Positions 25,126 through 32,671 of a stretch of 32,828 nucleotides of DNA are shown here, piece by piece. A program made the position numbers and the translations under genes. The notes below the pieces were generated by a model. The model was not told the DNA's origin, did no database searches, and saw only the letters and a program-made list of their open reading frames with translations. This stretch comes from Thermoprotei archaeon (GTDB lineage Archaea > Thermoproteota > Thermoprotei_A > EX4484-217-1): contig JAGGUY010000009.1 in NCBI GenBank assembly GCA_021158265.1, positions 1-32,828 on the forward strand, written 5' to 3'. Within the stretch, counting starts at the first letter, position 1. Each line of letters begins with the position of its first letter.

Positions 25126-26199
25126 ATGGCAAAGCCTATTGTGGAAAGAGTAAGAGAAATTATTGAAAAAAGAAATGTTGACTGCTTACTCTTCACAGAT
25201 CTCTCCAACATATTCTACATCTCAAGGTTCAAGGGATTTGAAGGAATAGCATTAATTGTTCCTAAAGATGGAGCCCCAAAACTTTATGTTCCAAAATTAG
25301 AGTATGAAAGAGCCCTAGAGGAATCCAAAAATACTGAAGTACACGTCTATGAGGAAAGATTTGAAAAGACAATTAAGGAAGCTTTAGAGGAATGTAAATG
25401 TAATAAGGTAGGTTTACCTTACTATAAAGTTAGCTTCTGGCTAATATCTGCTCTTTCAAAGAACAACGGCAATATAAAATTCGTGGACATTTCGAAGGAC
25501 ATTATGAATGTGAGATCTGTAAAAACATTTGAAGAAATAAATGCTATTAAGAAGGCAATAAAAATAACTGAAATAGGCTTCGCTGTAGCTCTCGAATCTC
25601 TTAGAGAAGGTATTAGAGAGTTAGAGCTAGCTGCTAAAATAGAATACGCATTTAAAACTAATGGAGGTCTTGAAGTAGCGTTTCCGAGCATAATAGCTTC
25701 CGGCGCAAATTCTGCATTGCCTCATGCGATAGCGTCTACGAAGCCTATTAGGAAAGGGGAGCTTATAGTTGTAGATATAGGAGCTAAATATGAAGGATAC
25801 TGCGGAGACTTAACAAGAACACTGAGTTTAGGAAGCGTAAGCGAAAAGCTTAAAGACATTTTCTACGCTGTTCTCGAAGCTCAAAAAGAAGCTATAAGGA
25901 ATATTAGACCGGGAATTAAGGCTTCAGAAGCCGACTCTATAGCGAGAAATGTGCTTAAAGAGTATGGTTATGAAAAATACTTTATCCACTCATTAGGACA
26001 CGGCATAGGTGTTGACGTACATGAGTTTCCTAGGTTAAGCTCCAAATCCGATGAAATATTAAAGCCCGGAATGGTGGTGACTGTAGAGCCAGGGGTCTAC
26101 ATTAAGGGATTAGGAGGGGTAAGAATAGAAGACGACGTTTTAATAACAGAATCCGGAAATACCATACTATCAACTTATCCAAGAGACCTAATAGTTTAG
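25126..26199 (+). CDS. M24 family aminopeptidase (Xaa-Pro dipeptidase-like)
   Basis: 357 residues, N-terminal creatinase-like domain then pita-bread catalytic domain. All five metal ligands are visible: Asp in VVDIGAKYEG and CGDLTRT, His in HSLGHGIGVDVHE, Glu in TVEPGVYI and Glu in GVRIEDD. It removes an N-terminal residue next to proline from short peptides. GGTGA 5 nt before the ATG fits the local start pattern. The next gene begins 14 nt downstream, so the two form a pair. Confidence 0.93.
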   Translation: MAKPIVERVREIIEKRNVDCLLFTDLSNIFYISRFKGFEGIALIVPKDGAPKLYVPKLEYERALEESKNTEVHVYEERFEKTIKEALEECKCNKVGLPYYKVSFWLISALSKNNGNIKFVDISKDIMNVRSVKTFEEINAIKKAIKITEIGFAVALESLREGIRELELAAKIEYAFKTNGGLEVAFPSIIASGANSALPHAIASTKPIRKGELIVVDIGAKYEGYCGDLTRTLSLGSVSEKLKDIFYAVLEAQKEAIRNIRPGIKASEADSIARNVLKEYGYEKYFIHSLGHGIGVDVHEFPRLSSKSDEILKPGMVVTVEPGVYIKGLGGVRIEDDVLITESGNTILSTYPRDLIV

Positions 26200-26212
26200 T
26201 CGGTGACCTAAT

Positions 26213-27061
26213 ATGAGCTATGACCTAAAAACCCTAGCTTCAATAACTATTGAAGCTGCCAAGACAGCTTCGCAATGGCTAAGGGACATTCAAGGTAACG
26301 AATACTTTACCGAGTTCGTTAAATGGAGTAAGGAAGACGTTACTAGAAGATTCGATATTGAATCCGAAAATGTAATTCTTGACGTTTTCAGAAGGGAACA
26401 TGTTAATGCACTATTTGTTAGTGAAGAATTTGGATGCAAGGCGTTCAGCACAGAACCAGAATATATTGTCATAATAGACCCATTAGATGGAAGCAACAAT
26501 TACACCGCAAATATACCATACGCTACAGTAAGCATTGCAGTAGCTAAGTACTCTAAAAAAGCAACATTAAAGGATATTTTAATAGGTGTTGTTTCTGAAA
26601 TATTTAGGGAAAACATTTACTATGCAATTAAGGGCTATGGGGCTCTTGAAAACGGTAAAGAACTTATTAAACCTAAAAACATAGGGCCGCCGTTTATTTT
26701 CGGCTATTTAAATTACGAATCATACGATGTATTTAAGGAGTTAGAAAAAGAGTTTGGAGCATTTAAGCTTAGAAGCTTAGGTTCAGCAAGCTTAGACATA
26801 GTGTATGTAGCAAAATCCGTTGCAGGAATATTTCTTGATCTAAGATCTAAGCTTAGAAATGTTGACGTTGCGGCAGCTCTTCTAATACTAAATGAAGCTG
26901 GAGGTAAAGCTAAAAGTTACCACTTAAACCTATACGATGTACCGATAACTAGTGTTGAAAAAATATATTCGATCGCAACCTTCAGTAAGGAGTGGGGGCT
27001 AAAGTACGAAAACATTATCGATAATATTGTGAACTCTGCTTTCCGGGTGAGGAAGCATTAG
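26213..27061 (+). CDS. Inositol-phosphatase-fold enzyme (IMPase/FBPase family)
   Basis: 282 residues. Metal and phosphate site motifs are EE in FVSEEFG, DPLDGSNNY and, near the C-terminus, the RNVDVAAALLILNEAGG region with its Asp. Archaeal members hydrolyse inositol-1-phosphate, fructose-1,6-bisphosphate or related phosphates, and one protein often does several. GGTGA lies 6 nt before the ATG. Overlaps the convergent membrane gene by 4 nt. Confidence 0.9.
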   Translation: MSYDLKTLASITIEAAKTASQWLRDIQGNEYFTEFVKWSKEDVTRRFDIESENVILDVFRREHVNALFVSEEFGCKAFSTEPEYIVIIDPLDGSNNYTANIPYATVSIAVAKYSKKATLKDILIGVVSEIFRENIYYAIKGYGALENGKELIKPKNIGPPFIFGYLNYESYDVFKELEKEFGAFKLRSLGSASLDIVYVAKSVAGIFLDLRSKLRNVDVAAALLILNEAGGKAKSYHLNLYDVPITSVEKIYSIATFSKEWGLKYENIIDNIVNSAFRVRKH

Positions 27062-28578
27062 CTCCATCCAGCCATTTCAGCAATTATCGGGGTTACATTA
27101 GATTCTATAATACCTGCCACTAAGAAAACAAGTGAAAGACCTATTATGAAAATCGCTGTTCTTTCAAGATCAATAGTGACTTCTTCTAAAGAAACCTTAT
27201 CTCCCCTCAACATTATCATTTTAAATCCTAAAAGAATGCCTGATGCGCTAGCCAGAAGAAACGCTGGTATTTCTAATATTCCGTGAGGTAGAATTATAGC
27301 TGACGCTTTTATGGGATCATTTATTGTAGCATAAACGACACCTATGACGTAGCCGTTGAAGAGAGTAGATATTGTTGAAGGTATGGCATAAGCGATACCT
27401 GACATTGCTGTCGAAAGAGAAGTCCTCCAGTTATGGAAGAAAATATCTAGTCCAAGGAATATTCTATTATACACCCTAAATTCGGGATTCAGTCTTCCTG
27501 GAACAATAATTCCCGAGTTTATGAGGATGGATCTTATCTCAGGATCAACAGTTAAGTATCCTAAAGTAAAGCCTATAAGGAAAACGATAAATGTTACTAT
27601 CAGCGCTATTAAACCGTATTTCGTTGTAAAGAATATCCTTATGAGCTTTAAACCCTTATTTAACGTTGTATACATTAGCTTAAACGTTAACCTCGCTTTT
27701 GAGGGTTCAAGTAGGGTTTCATTGTTGTGTGTTTCGTAGACTGCTACAAGGTATAGATGGAGAATAGGGATTATTGCTAAGCTAATTACTGTACTAACTA
27801 AGCTGCCTAATGTTATATAGAATGATTTAACAGCCGATTCAACAGCTATAGCTACAAGTGTTACTGCAACTAGTGCTGAAAAGTAAAGTATTATCGCGCC
27901 AGCCTCAGTTTTAGCCATCAAAACACTCCTAATAATGCTCTGAAGCGGTGAGTTTTCATCTATTGATGCAGCCATCGGAGCGAAAACCAGCGCTAAATAG
28001 ATAATCAATGCTAAGAATATTCCAGCAATAAATGTTAAGGCTGAAAAACCAAGTTCCTCAATAGATCCAGCAATTATTTTTTCAAAGCTCGAATAGAAAA
28101 GTATTAGCGAAGGAATTAGCGGTATTGTAGCGAAGAAATATATTAGCATGTTTGTTTTAAACACCAAAGCCCAGTTCCTGAATGCTTCTTCTAAGAAATA
28201 TTTCGTACTAACCTCTCTCTCGATAAGTACTTTCTGAAGGAATGGGTAAAGACCTGCTTTTACGAAGCTATCAAAGACTATTCTTATCAACATATACGCT
28301 ATACCGGCGATGCCTAATGTTATAAGTATTGGCTGCATTATTTCGGGTGATGCAAGTGCTTCGAAATTTCTAGCCTCAATAGATTCTACGATTTTGGGGA
28401 TTAGATTGAATGCTTTAAAATAGCTTAGTAGGGAAAGAGAGGCTATTACTATTACCGCTTGTCCAACAATAACTCCGGCTTCATATATCATGAAGGGAAG
28501 TATCATTTTAGGGTACGATAGAAGATAGCGGTAGCCGTATCTTAAAATGTCGTTTGGCTTCCTTACTTTAACCATCAA
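27058..28578 (-). CDS. Large membrane protein with C-terminal SpoIIM domain
   Basis: 506 residues with about ten membrane helices. The C-terminal 200 residues match the SpoIIM/DUF95 family (FFHNWRTSLS, NGYVIG, LPHGILEIPAFLLA). The N-terminal half is another hydrophobic block of unknown type with several long helices. The pairing of an N-terminal membrane module with SpoIIM is seen in archaea but its function is unknown. The start overlaps the UDG stop by 4 nt, so it sits second in that operon. Confidence 0.82.
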   Translation of the reverse strand: MMVKVRKPNDILRYGYRYLLSYPKMILPFMIYEAGVIVGQAVIVIASLSLLSYFKAFNLIPKIVESIEARNFEALASPEIMQPILITLGIAGIAYMLIRIVFDSFVKAGLYPFLQKVLIEREVSTKYFLEEAFRNWALVFKTNMLIYFFATIPLIPSLILFYSSFEKIIAGSIEELGFSALTFIAGIFLALIIYLALVFAPMAASIDENSPLQSIIRSVLMAKTEAGAIILYFSALVAVTLVAIAVESAVKSFYITLGSLVSTVISLAIIPILHLYLVAVYETHNNETLLEPSKARLTFKLMYTTLNKGLKLIRIFFTTKYGLIALIVTFIVFLIGFTLGYLTVDPEIRSILINSGIIVPGRLNPEFRVYNRIFLGLDIFFHNWRTSLSTAMSGIAYAIPSTISTLFNGYVIGVVYATINDPIKASAIILPHGILEIPAFLLASASGILLGFKMIMLRGDKVSLEEVTIDLERTAIFIIGLSLVFLVAGIIESNVTPIIAEMAGWS

Positions 28579-29213
28579 TTTTCCCTCAGGAAATCAAGTA
28601 GCGTGTATTTTTTCTTACTGCCCTCCTCTATGCTCTTATAGATTTTAGCTAATGCTTTAAAATCACTTTCTATCTTAGACCTTAACTTGGGATTGTAAAG
28701 TGCTGCTGCTGGATGATATGTTGGGAGTATTTTAACTTCTACTTCGCCTATCTTTGCTTCTCTAATAACACCCCTATCTTTGCTCATGCTTTTAAAGACT
28801 AAACCTCCAAGCTGAAATGTTGTTTTAGTTGAAATCCTGCCTAATGTAACAATGATTCTAGGTTTAATAATGTTTATTTGCTCTACTAGGTATGGTAAGC
28901 AAGCACTTATTTCATCATCTAAAGGATCTCTGTTATGCGGAGGTCTGCATTTAACAACGTTTGTTATGAAAACATTTTCCCTCTTTAACCCTATGCTCTC
29001 GAGTAATGTTGTTAAAAGCTTACCTGCTGCACCCACAAATGGTCTGCCTTGTTCATCTTCTTTAGCTCCAGGAGCTTCACCTATGAACATTATTTTTGCA
29101 TTTAAAGATCCTTCTCCGGGAACAGGGTTTTTCCTATACTTATGAAGTCTACATTTCTTACACTCCTTAATTTCCCTGACAATTTTCTCCCACGTGTTCT
29201 CCTTAGAAGCCAT
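28575..29213 (-). CDS. Uracil-DNA glycosylase, family 4 (Fe-S)
   Basis: 212 residues. Catalytic and uracil-pocket motifs GEAPGAKEDEQGRPFVGAAG and TYHPAAAL are intact. Four cysteines that would bind a [4Fe-4S] cluster are CKKC near residue 18, then KC(RPP) and ISAC. It removes uracil from DNA after cytosine deamination, a heavy load at high temperature. It lies 25 nt downstream of a C/D sRNA on the same strand. Confidence 0.93.
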   Translation of the reverse strand: MASKENTWEKIVREIKECKKCRLHKYRKNPVPGEGSLNAKIMFIGEAPGAKEDEQGRPFVGAAGKLLTTLLESIGLKRENVFITNVVKCRPPHNRDPLDDEISACLPYLVEQINIIKPRIIVTLGRISTKTTFQLGGLVFKSMSKDRGVIREAKIGEVEVKILPTYHPAAALYNPKLRSKIESDFKALAKIYKSIEEGSKKKYTLLDFLREN

Positions 29214-29238
29214 ATATTTACACTTCGCTAAAGTTTTT

Positions 29239-29297
29239 AGCTCAGAGGCCTACCTTCTCCATCACCAAATTCGGCTCCTAGCCTGCTCATCATTGCT
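29239..29297 (-). ncRNA. Box C/D sRNA candidate upstream of the UDG gene
   Basis: Read on the minus strand: short stem AGC (29297-29295)/GCT (29241-29239), box C ATGATGA (29293-29287), 12-nt guide (29286-29275), D' CCGA (29274-29271), C' GTGATGG (29265-29259, one mismatch), 13-nt guide (29258-29246), D CTGA (29245-29242). A TTTAAG at 29327-29332 on the plus strand reads as CTTAAA on the minus strand and would start transcription near 29301. The guide before D includes GGTAGGCC, matching a GGCCTACC stretch known from some archaeal 16S; eight pairs, so tentative. Confidence 0.72.
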
Positions 29298-29499
29298 TCA
29301 CTAAACTATATAATATGTAGCCTAGGTTTAAGAAAAACTTAGTGTGAATAAGTGTTTTCATTAAGGGGTAGTATGGTTTTTTATGTTTATTGGGGGAGTT
29401 TATATTGATTTATGGTTAAGTCCTCTTAAGGCTATTATGTGTGCTGATGTTGTGTGCCTGTCTAGTTTATGTTTTCTCATTACTTCATCATGTTCTAAA
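29298..29499. other. Intergenic DNA with no recognised gene
   Basis: AT-rich DNA between the C/D sRNA and the second structured RNA. I see no coding-like frame, hairpin or box motif beyond the promoters noted. Confidence 0.5.
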
Positions 29500-29508
29500 C
29501 TTATAAAC
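29500..29508 (+). promoter_or_regulatory. TATA box of the second structured RNA candidate
   Basis: CTTATAAAC, centred 27 nt before the first GC-rich paired base at 29531-29532. Confidence 0.45.
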
Positions 29509-29530
29509 CGCTATTACCTAATAAATTTAT

Positions 29531-29605
29531 TGGTGGCCTCGGGTTTCCGAGAACCGCCCCCTGGAAGGGTGGTGAAGAGCCCCGAGGAGACCGTGATGAA
29601 CCCAA
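29531..29605 (+). ncRNA. Structured RNA candidate, possibly an H/ACA hairpin
   Basis: A GC-rich segment with its own TATA. One fold has lower stem CCTCGGG (29537-29543)/CCCGAGG (29581-29587), pocket arms 29544-29552 and 29574-29580, and upper stem ACCGCCC (29553-29559)/GGGTGGT (29567-29573) with a 7-nt loop. AGA follows at 29588, 14 nt from the pocket top, matching an ANA box. No kink-turn is seen in the apical loop. A rival fold is hairpin CTCGG-GTTT-CCGAG (29538-29551) framed by GGTGG/CCGCC. GTGATGA at 29593-29599 looks like box C but no box D follows. It ends upstream of the alkyltransferase gene. Confidence 0.4.
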
Positions 29606-29667
29606 GGGTGAACATAAATGACCATCAAAAACAATAAAGTACCACTTTCGGGCGAACGGTATTAAAA

Positions 29668-30009
29668 ATGGGTAATTTCCTAAAAGAACTCGTTTACACG
29701 CTTATACAGCTAGTGCCTATAGGGAAAGTTACAACATATGGTTCTATAGCTAAAATTCTTAACATACATCCTAGAGTTGTGGGAAGAATTTTAGCTAAAA
29801 ATGAGAGGCTAATAGAAATACCTTGCCATAGAGTGGTACGTTCTAGCGGTGAAATCGGAGGATATAGGGGTGGTTCCATAGAATTCAAGGCTAAACTTCT
29901 TAAACTTGAAGGTGTAAGGGTTCATGTTAAAAACGGTAAGTTTTATGTTAATAAGGAGGATATTGTTGATCTCTACGTTAGATTATTTGGTAATTCCCGA
30001 AGATCTTAG
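29668..30009 (+). CDS. ogt: O6-alkylguanine-DNA alkyltransferase
   Basis: 113 residues, the catalytic domain alone. The active-site signature IPCHRVV carries the acceptor Cys; GKVTTYGSIA is the helix-turn-helix recognition part, and the Arg finger lies in HPRVVGRIL. After transfer of the alkyl group the Cys is not regenerated. The N-terminal domain of longer Ogt proteins is missing. The 3' end overlaps dcd by 32 nt, the largest tail overlap in the window. Confidence 0.9.
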   Translation: MGNFLKELVYTLIQLVPIGKVTTYGSIAKILNIHPRVVGRILAKNERLIEIPCHRVVRSSGEIGGYRGGSIEFKAKLLKLEGVRVHVKNGKFYVNKEDIVDLYVRLFGNSRRS

Positions 30010-30523
30010 GTAATGTAACTCCGCGTTGGCCCTGATAAGTTCCGCTATATGGCTTCTCGATAGGGCTTGAAAGTTTGGCAAAAACCACGTGTATAAACCT
30101 TATTCCCGCACATAATTTTACGGGAAACGAACTACCTATAAGCTCAATTGTTAATTGCCCTTCAAACCCTCCATCAATTATTGTTGGAGGAGCCATTATG
30201 CCAAGTCTAGCGTATGTGCTTCTTAAATTTACGAATCCCATGAGCTCAGGCGGTAGCTTGATGTACTCTAATGTATGAAGTAAGACATGCTCGTTAGGGT
30301 ATATTACGAATTCTTCTCCTTCTTCTACTTCATAAAAATCTTCAATATTTGCTTCGCGAGCGTTTAAAACATCTAGGACCTTATCGGTTCTCTTTAATCT
30401 AGCTATTTTATTACCCAGTCTAAGGTCTAAACCGTTTTCTCTAATTATTGATTCGTCAAAAGGCTCTATTTTGAGCCTACCTGATTTAATATAGTTTTTT
30501 AAGTCGAAATCGCTAAGTATCAA
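29978..30523 (-). CDS. dcd: dCTP deaminase (dUTPase superfamily)
   Basis: 181 residues. Family motifs are NGLDLRLG near the N-terminus, VNLRSTYARLG with the Ser and Arg that hold the triphosphate, GGFEGQLTIEL with the catalytic Glu, and GTYQGQRGVTLPK at the C-terminal flap. It converts dCTP to dUTP, and some archaeal members also go on to dUMP, the ThyX substrate. Convergent with ogt. Confidence 0.93.
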   Translation of the reverse strand: MILSDFDLKNYIKSGRLKIEPFDESIIRENGLDLRLGNKIARLKRTDKVLDVLNAREANIEDFYEVEEGEEFVIYPNEHVLLHTLEYIKLPPELMGFVNLRSTYARLGIMAPPTIIDGGFEGQLTIELIGSSFPVKLCAGIRFIHVVFAKLSSPIEKPYSGTYQGQRGVTLPKIFGNYQII

Positions 30524-30570
30524 TCCCTAAACCCGATGCTTAATTTAGGTAGGGGTGGAAAGAAAAAGTT

Positions 30571-31137
30571 TTACTTTCTTAGGCATCCCAGCTCATCTAG
30601 CTTATGGTAGATTTTCTTAACTACCTCATAGATTTCCTCTTCTTTCTTAGCCCCTGTTACTACCATTTTTCCAGAACTGAAAATTAGAAGCACTACTCTT
30701 GGCTCATCCATTCTATATATGAGTCCTGGGAACTGTTCTGGCTCGTACATGCAGTTTTCTAGTAGTAACGCGGCCATCTCTAAGTTAACTTCAACACCTA
30801 GGTTTGCTGAGGCAACAATGTTTTGTATTTGAACTCTTGGCCTACCCGTTATTATTATGCCGTTTTCCCTTAGAATCTTAATTATCTTCTTAACAGCTCT
30901 CTTCAAATTGTCTGTGCTTTTAGCTCCTGTTACTACCATTTTTCCTGAGCTAAAAATTAGTGCGGTAACCCTTGGTCTATCAAGTCTAAACACAAGTCCT
31001 GGGAACTGTTCAGGATTGTATTCTACACCGGGGATGCTTCTTTCAATAGCGTAAAGGTCTATTTTTTGGTCTAGAGTTACTGTTGAAACTATGTTTTCTA
31101 TTTTAACACTAATCCTAGGTGTCGCCATAAGCGCCAT
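30571..31137 (-). CDS. tbp: TATA-binding protein
   Basis: 188 residues made of two direct repeats of about 90 residues: [16 protein letters not shown] ... [13 protein letters not shown] ... [12 protein letters not shown] and [16 protein letters not shown] ... [13 protein letters not shown] ... [12 protein letters not shown]. The paired EQFPGL and [10 protein letters not shown] motifs are diagnostic. It recognises TATA boxes for archaeal RNA polymerase. The ATG at 31137 is followed by an ATG at 31128; the AT-rich TTTATAAAATTT upstream gives a near-leaderless message. No acidic C-terminal tail. Confidence 0.97.
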   Translation of the reverse strand: MALMATPRISVKIENIVSTVTLDQKIDLYAIERSIPGVEYNPEQFPGLVFRLDRPRVTALIFSSGKMVVTGAKSTDNLKRAVKKIIKILRENGIIITGRPRVQIQNIVASANLGVEVNLEMAALLLENCMYEPEQFPGLIYRMDEPRVVLLIFSSGKMVVTGAKKEEEIYEVVKKIYHKLDELGCLRK

Positions 31138-31223
31138 CTCTAAAATAGCATTTACAGTGTTTAAGAAGCTTTTTAAATTTTATAAACTTACCTAGTATAA
31201 CTGTTTAAAAATCCCTAAAATAT

Positions 31224-31976
31224 CTACATCATTACCAAGTCTTTAAGCATGGGAAGCTCTAAAACACCCACCTCTTTATCCACAATGTAAGGTTTGAAAT
31301 ATTCTATTAAACCGTACTTTTTAACTATAGGTGAAAGATAAGATTCCCTATCTAGTGTTACAGGATTTCCCGAAGCATAAAGGCTCATATGAGCTAGAAC
31401 TACTATTTCATGGTTTGTTATAAGCTTCCCTTTCAGGAAGCATTGGAACTTATATGCTATCCCTAATTCATCCCTTAAACTTATACTGGGATGTTCATGA
31501 CCTATGATTATTATTTCTACATCGTATTTTCGAGGATCAAAAAGCTCATGACCATGAGTTATCATTATTTTACCTATAATTAACTTATCAACAAAGTTTA
31601 CACCTAAATCCCTAAGCACTAGAGAAACGTAGTTATCGTGATTTCCCCTAACAACAATTATTTCACCAACCCCTTTACTTCTAAGAAAATCTATAAGCTT
31701 CACTATTTCCTCTCTCTCCTGCCTTAGCAACCTACTAAAGTCATGTTTTAAATCACCATTTATAATTACCCGAGCTGGCTTAGTAATTTTAATCATTTCA
31801 TCTAAGGTTTCAAGAGTTTTAGCCAACTGCCTTCTTGGAACATATATTCCACTTTCCGAAATAGAGCTTTCAAAGCCCAAATGAACATCTGCAATAACTA
31901 ATGAGTCATGTTTCGTAAGAAATAATCCCGGATAACCAGCCACAATGGAGATGCCATCGCCTATTTCATATAGCAA
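31224..31976 (-). CDS. Metallophosphoesterase, ICC-like (COG1407 type)
   Basis: 250 residues. Metal-binding motifs are ADVHLG, INGDLKHD, RGNHDN, THGHE and GHEHPS in order. Archaeal members of this type are uncharacterised phosphoesterases. It lies between tbp and tRNA-Lys on the minus strand, with no partner that suggests a substrate. Confidence 0.9.
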   Translation of the reverse strand: MLYEIGDGISIVAGYPGLFLTKHDSLVIADVHLGFESSISESGIYVPRRQLAKTLETLDEMIKITKPARVIINGDLKHDFSRLLRQEREEIVKLIDFLRSKGVGEIIVVRGNHDNYVSLVLRDLGVNFVDKLIIGKIMITHGHELFDPRKYDVEIIIIGHEHPSISLRDELGIAYKFQCFLKGKLITNHEIVVLAHMSLYASGNPVTLDRESYLSPIVKKYGLIEYFKPYIVDKEVGVLELPMLKDLVMM

Positions 31977-32026
31977 AACATAAGCACCTTAACACGTGGA
32001 GGGTGTATGATGGGGGAAGTGTTTTG

Positions 32027-32104
32027 TGGCGGGCCCGCCGGGATTTGAACCCGGGACCTACGGGTTAAGAGCCCGTCGCTCTAACCAGGCTGAGCTACGG
32101 GCCC
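32027..32104 (-). tRNA. tRNA-Lys (CTT), CCA encoded
   Basis: A full cloverleaf on the minus strand: acceptor GGGCCCG/CGGGCCC, D arm, anticodon stem ACGGG/CCCGT with loop CTCTTAA (anticodon CTT), T arm CCGGG-TTCAAAT-CCCGG, discriminator G and encoded CCA (32029-32027). No intron. The only tRNA in the window. Confidence 0.96.
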
Positions 32105-32135
32105 TTTTTCCTCCTTATTTCTTTTCGTTAACCTC

Positions 32136-32144
32136 TATTTTTAG
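32136..32144 (-). promoter_or_regulatory. Promoter of tRNA-Lys
   Basis: CTAAAAATA on the minus strand, giving a start near 32113 and a leader of about 9 nt before the tRNA. Confidence 0.4.
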
Positions 32145-32183
32145 ACTTTTCTATTTAGCTTCAGAAGGAAGAAACAGCTAGTA

Positions 32184-32191
32184 TTAAATAT
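32184..32191 (+). promoter_or_regulatory. TATA box of the C/D sRNA before the cupin gene
   Basis: TTAAATAT inside TATTAAATATATG, centred 27 nt before 32215, the expected 5' end of the sRNA. Divergent from the tRNA promoter. Confidence 0.5.
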
Positions 32192-32214
32192 ATGTTCCCT
32201 GTTTACAGTTTTCT

Positions 32215-32277
32215 CAGATGATGAAGTCGACATAGGCTTAGCGTTTAAGCTATGACGAGGGGTCGATAGGCTGACAC
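32215..32277 (+). ncRNA. Box C/D sRNA with twin guides
   Basis: Box C ATGATGA (32218-32224, perfect), 12-nt guide (32225-32236), D' CTTA (32237-32240), C' ATGACGA (32252-32258, one mismatch), 12-nt guide (32259-32270), D CTGA (32271-32274). Both guides are exactly 12 nt and share GTCGA(C)ATAGG, as if one half arose by duplication of the other. By the N+5 rule both would point at the U in CCUAU. The RNA has its own TATA and ends about 10 nt before the cupin ATG. Confidence 0.82.
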
Positions 32278-32284
32278 TCAAATT

Positions 32285-32668
32285 ATGAGAGGCTGTGTGG
32301 TCTTGGTTAAGTTCTTTAATTTCGACAACATAGCTGTTGTTGAAAGAGAAAATTACTTTAGAAGTATTTTTGAGGTTTTAGAAGTAAGTAGTGAGCAAAT
32401 AGGCCTGTTAAAGGTCATTATTCCTTCAAATACTACTGCTAGAAAACATTACCATAGAGAACACTTTGAAATATTCATTTTCCTAAGGGGTAGAGGTAGG
32501 GTTCTTGTGGAATCGCAAAGGAATACAAACGAGTACTATGTTACTGAAGGCTCAATACTAATTATTGAGCCAGGTGAAAAACATACTGTGGAAGCTCTAG
32601 ATAAACCCTTAGAAATTGTAGTAATTAAGGTACCGCATAAGCCTGAGGATAAAGTGTTAGAAGGGTAA
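32285..32668 (+). CDS. Single-domain cupin
   Basis: Up to 127 residues. Cupin motif 1 is HYHREHFEIFIFLRGRG (HxHx4Ex6G, three of the metal ligands), and motif 2 is IIEPGEKHTV with the fourth His. Small cupins of this kind bind a metal and act as isomerases, dioxygenases or sensors; nothing here says which. The ATG at 32285 has no Shine-Dalgarno; the in-frame TTG at 32303 has GAGAGG 10 nt upstream, the spacing seen for other genes here, so translation may start there. It follows the C/D sRNA and precedes another phosphoesterase gene by 3 nt. Confidence 0.85.
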   Translation: MRGCVVLVKFFNFDNIAVVERENYFRSIFEVLEVSSEQIGLLKVIIPSNTTARKHYHREHFEIFIFLRGRGRVLVESQRNTNEYYVTEGSILIIEPGEKHTVEALDKPLEIVVIKVPHKPEDKVLEG

Positions 32669-32671
32669 ATA

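Noticed and set aside
29383-29637. 84-residue open frame on the plus strand
   Set aside because: It runs through the structured RNA candidate and its promoter, has no Shine-Dalgarno and no protein-like composition.
29593-29640. C/D sRNA starting at GTGATGA
   Set aside because: A perfect box C is present but no CTGA-like box D is found at the right distance.
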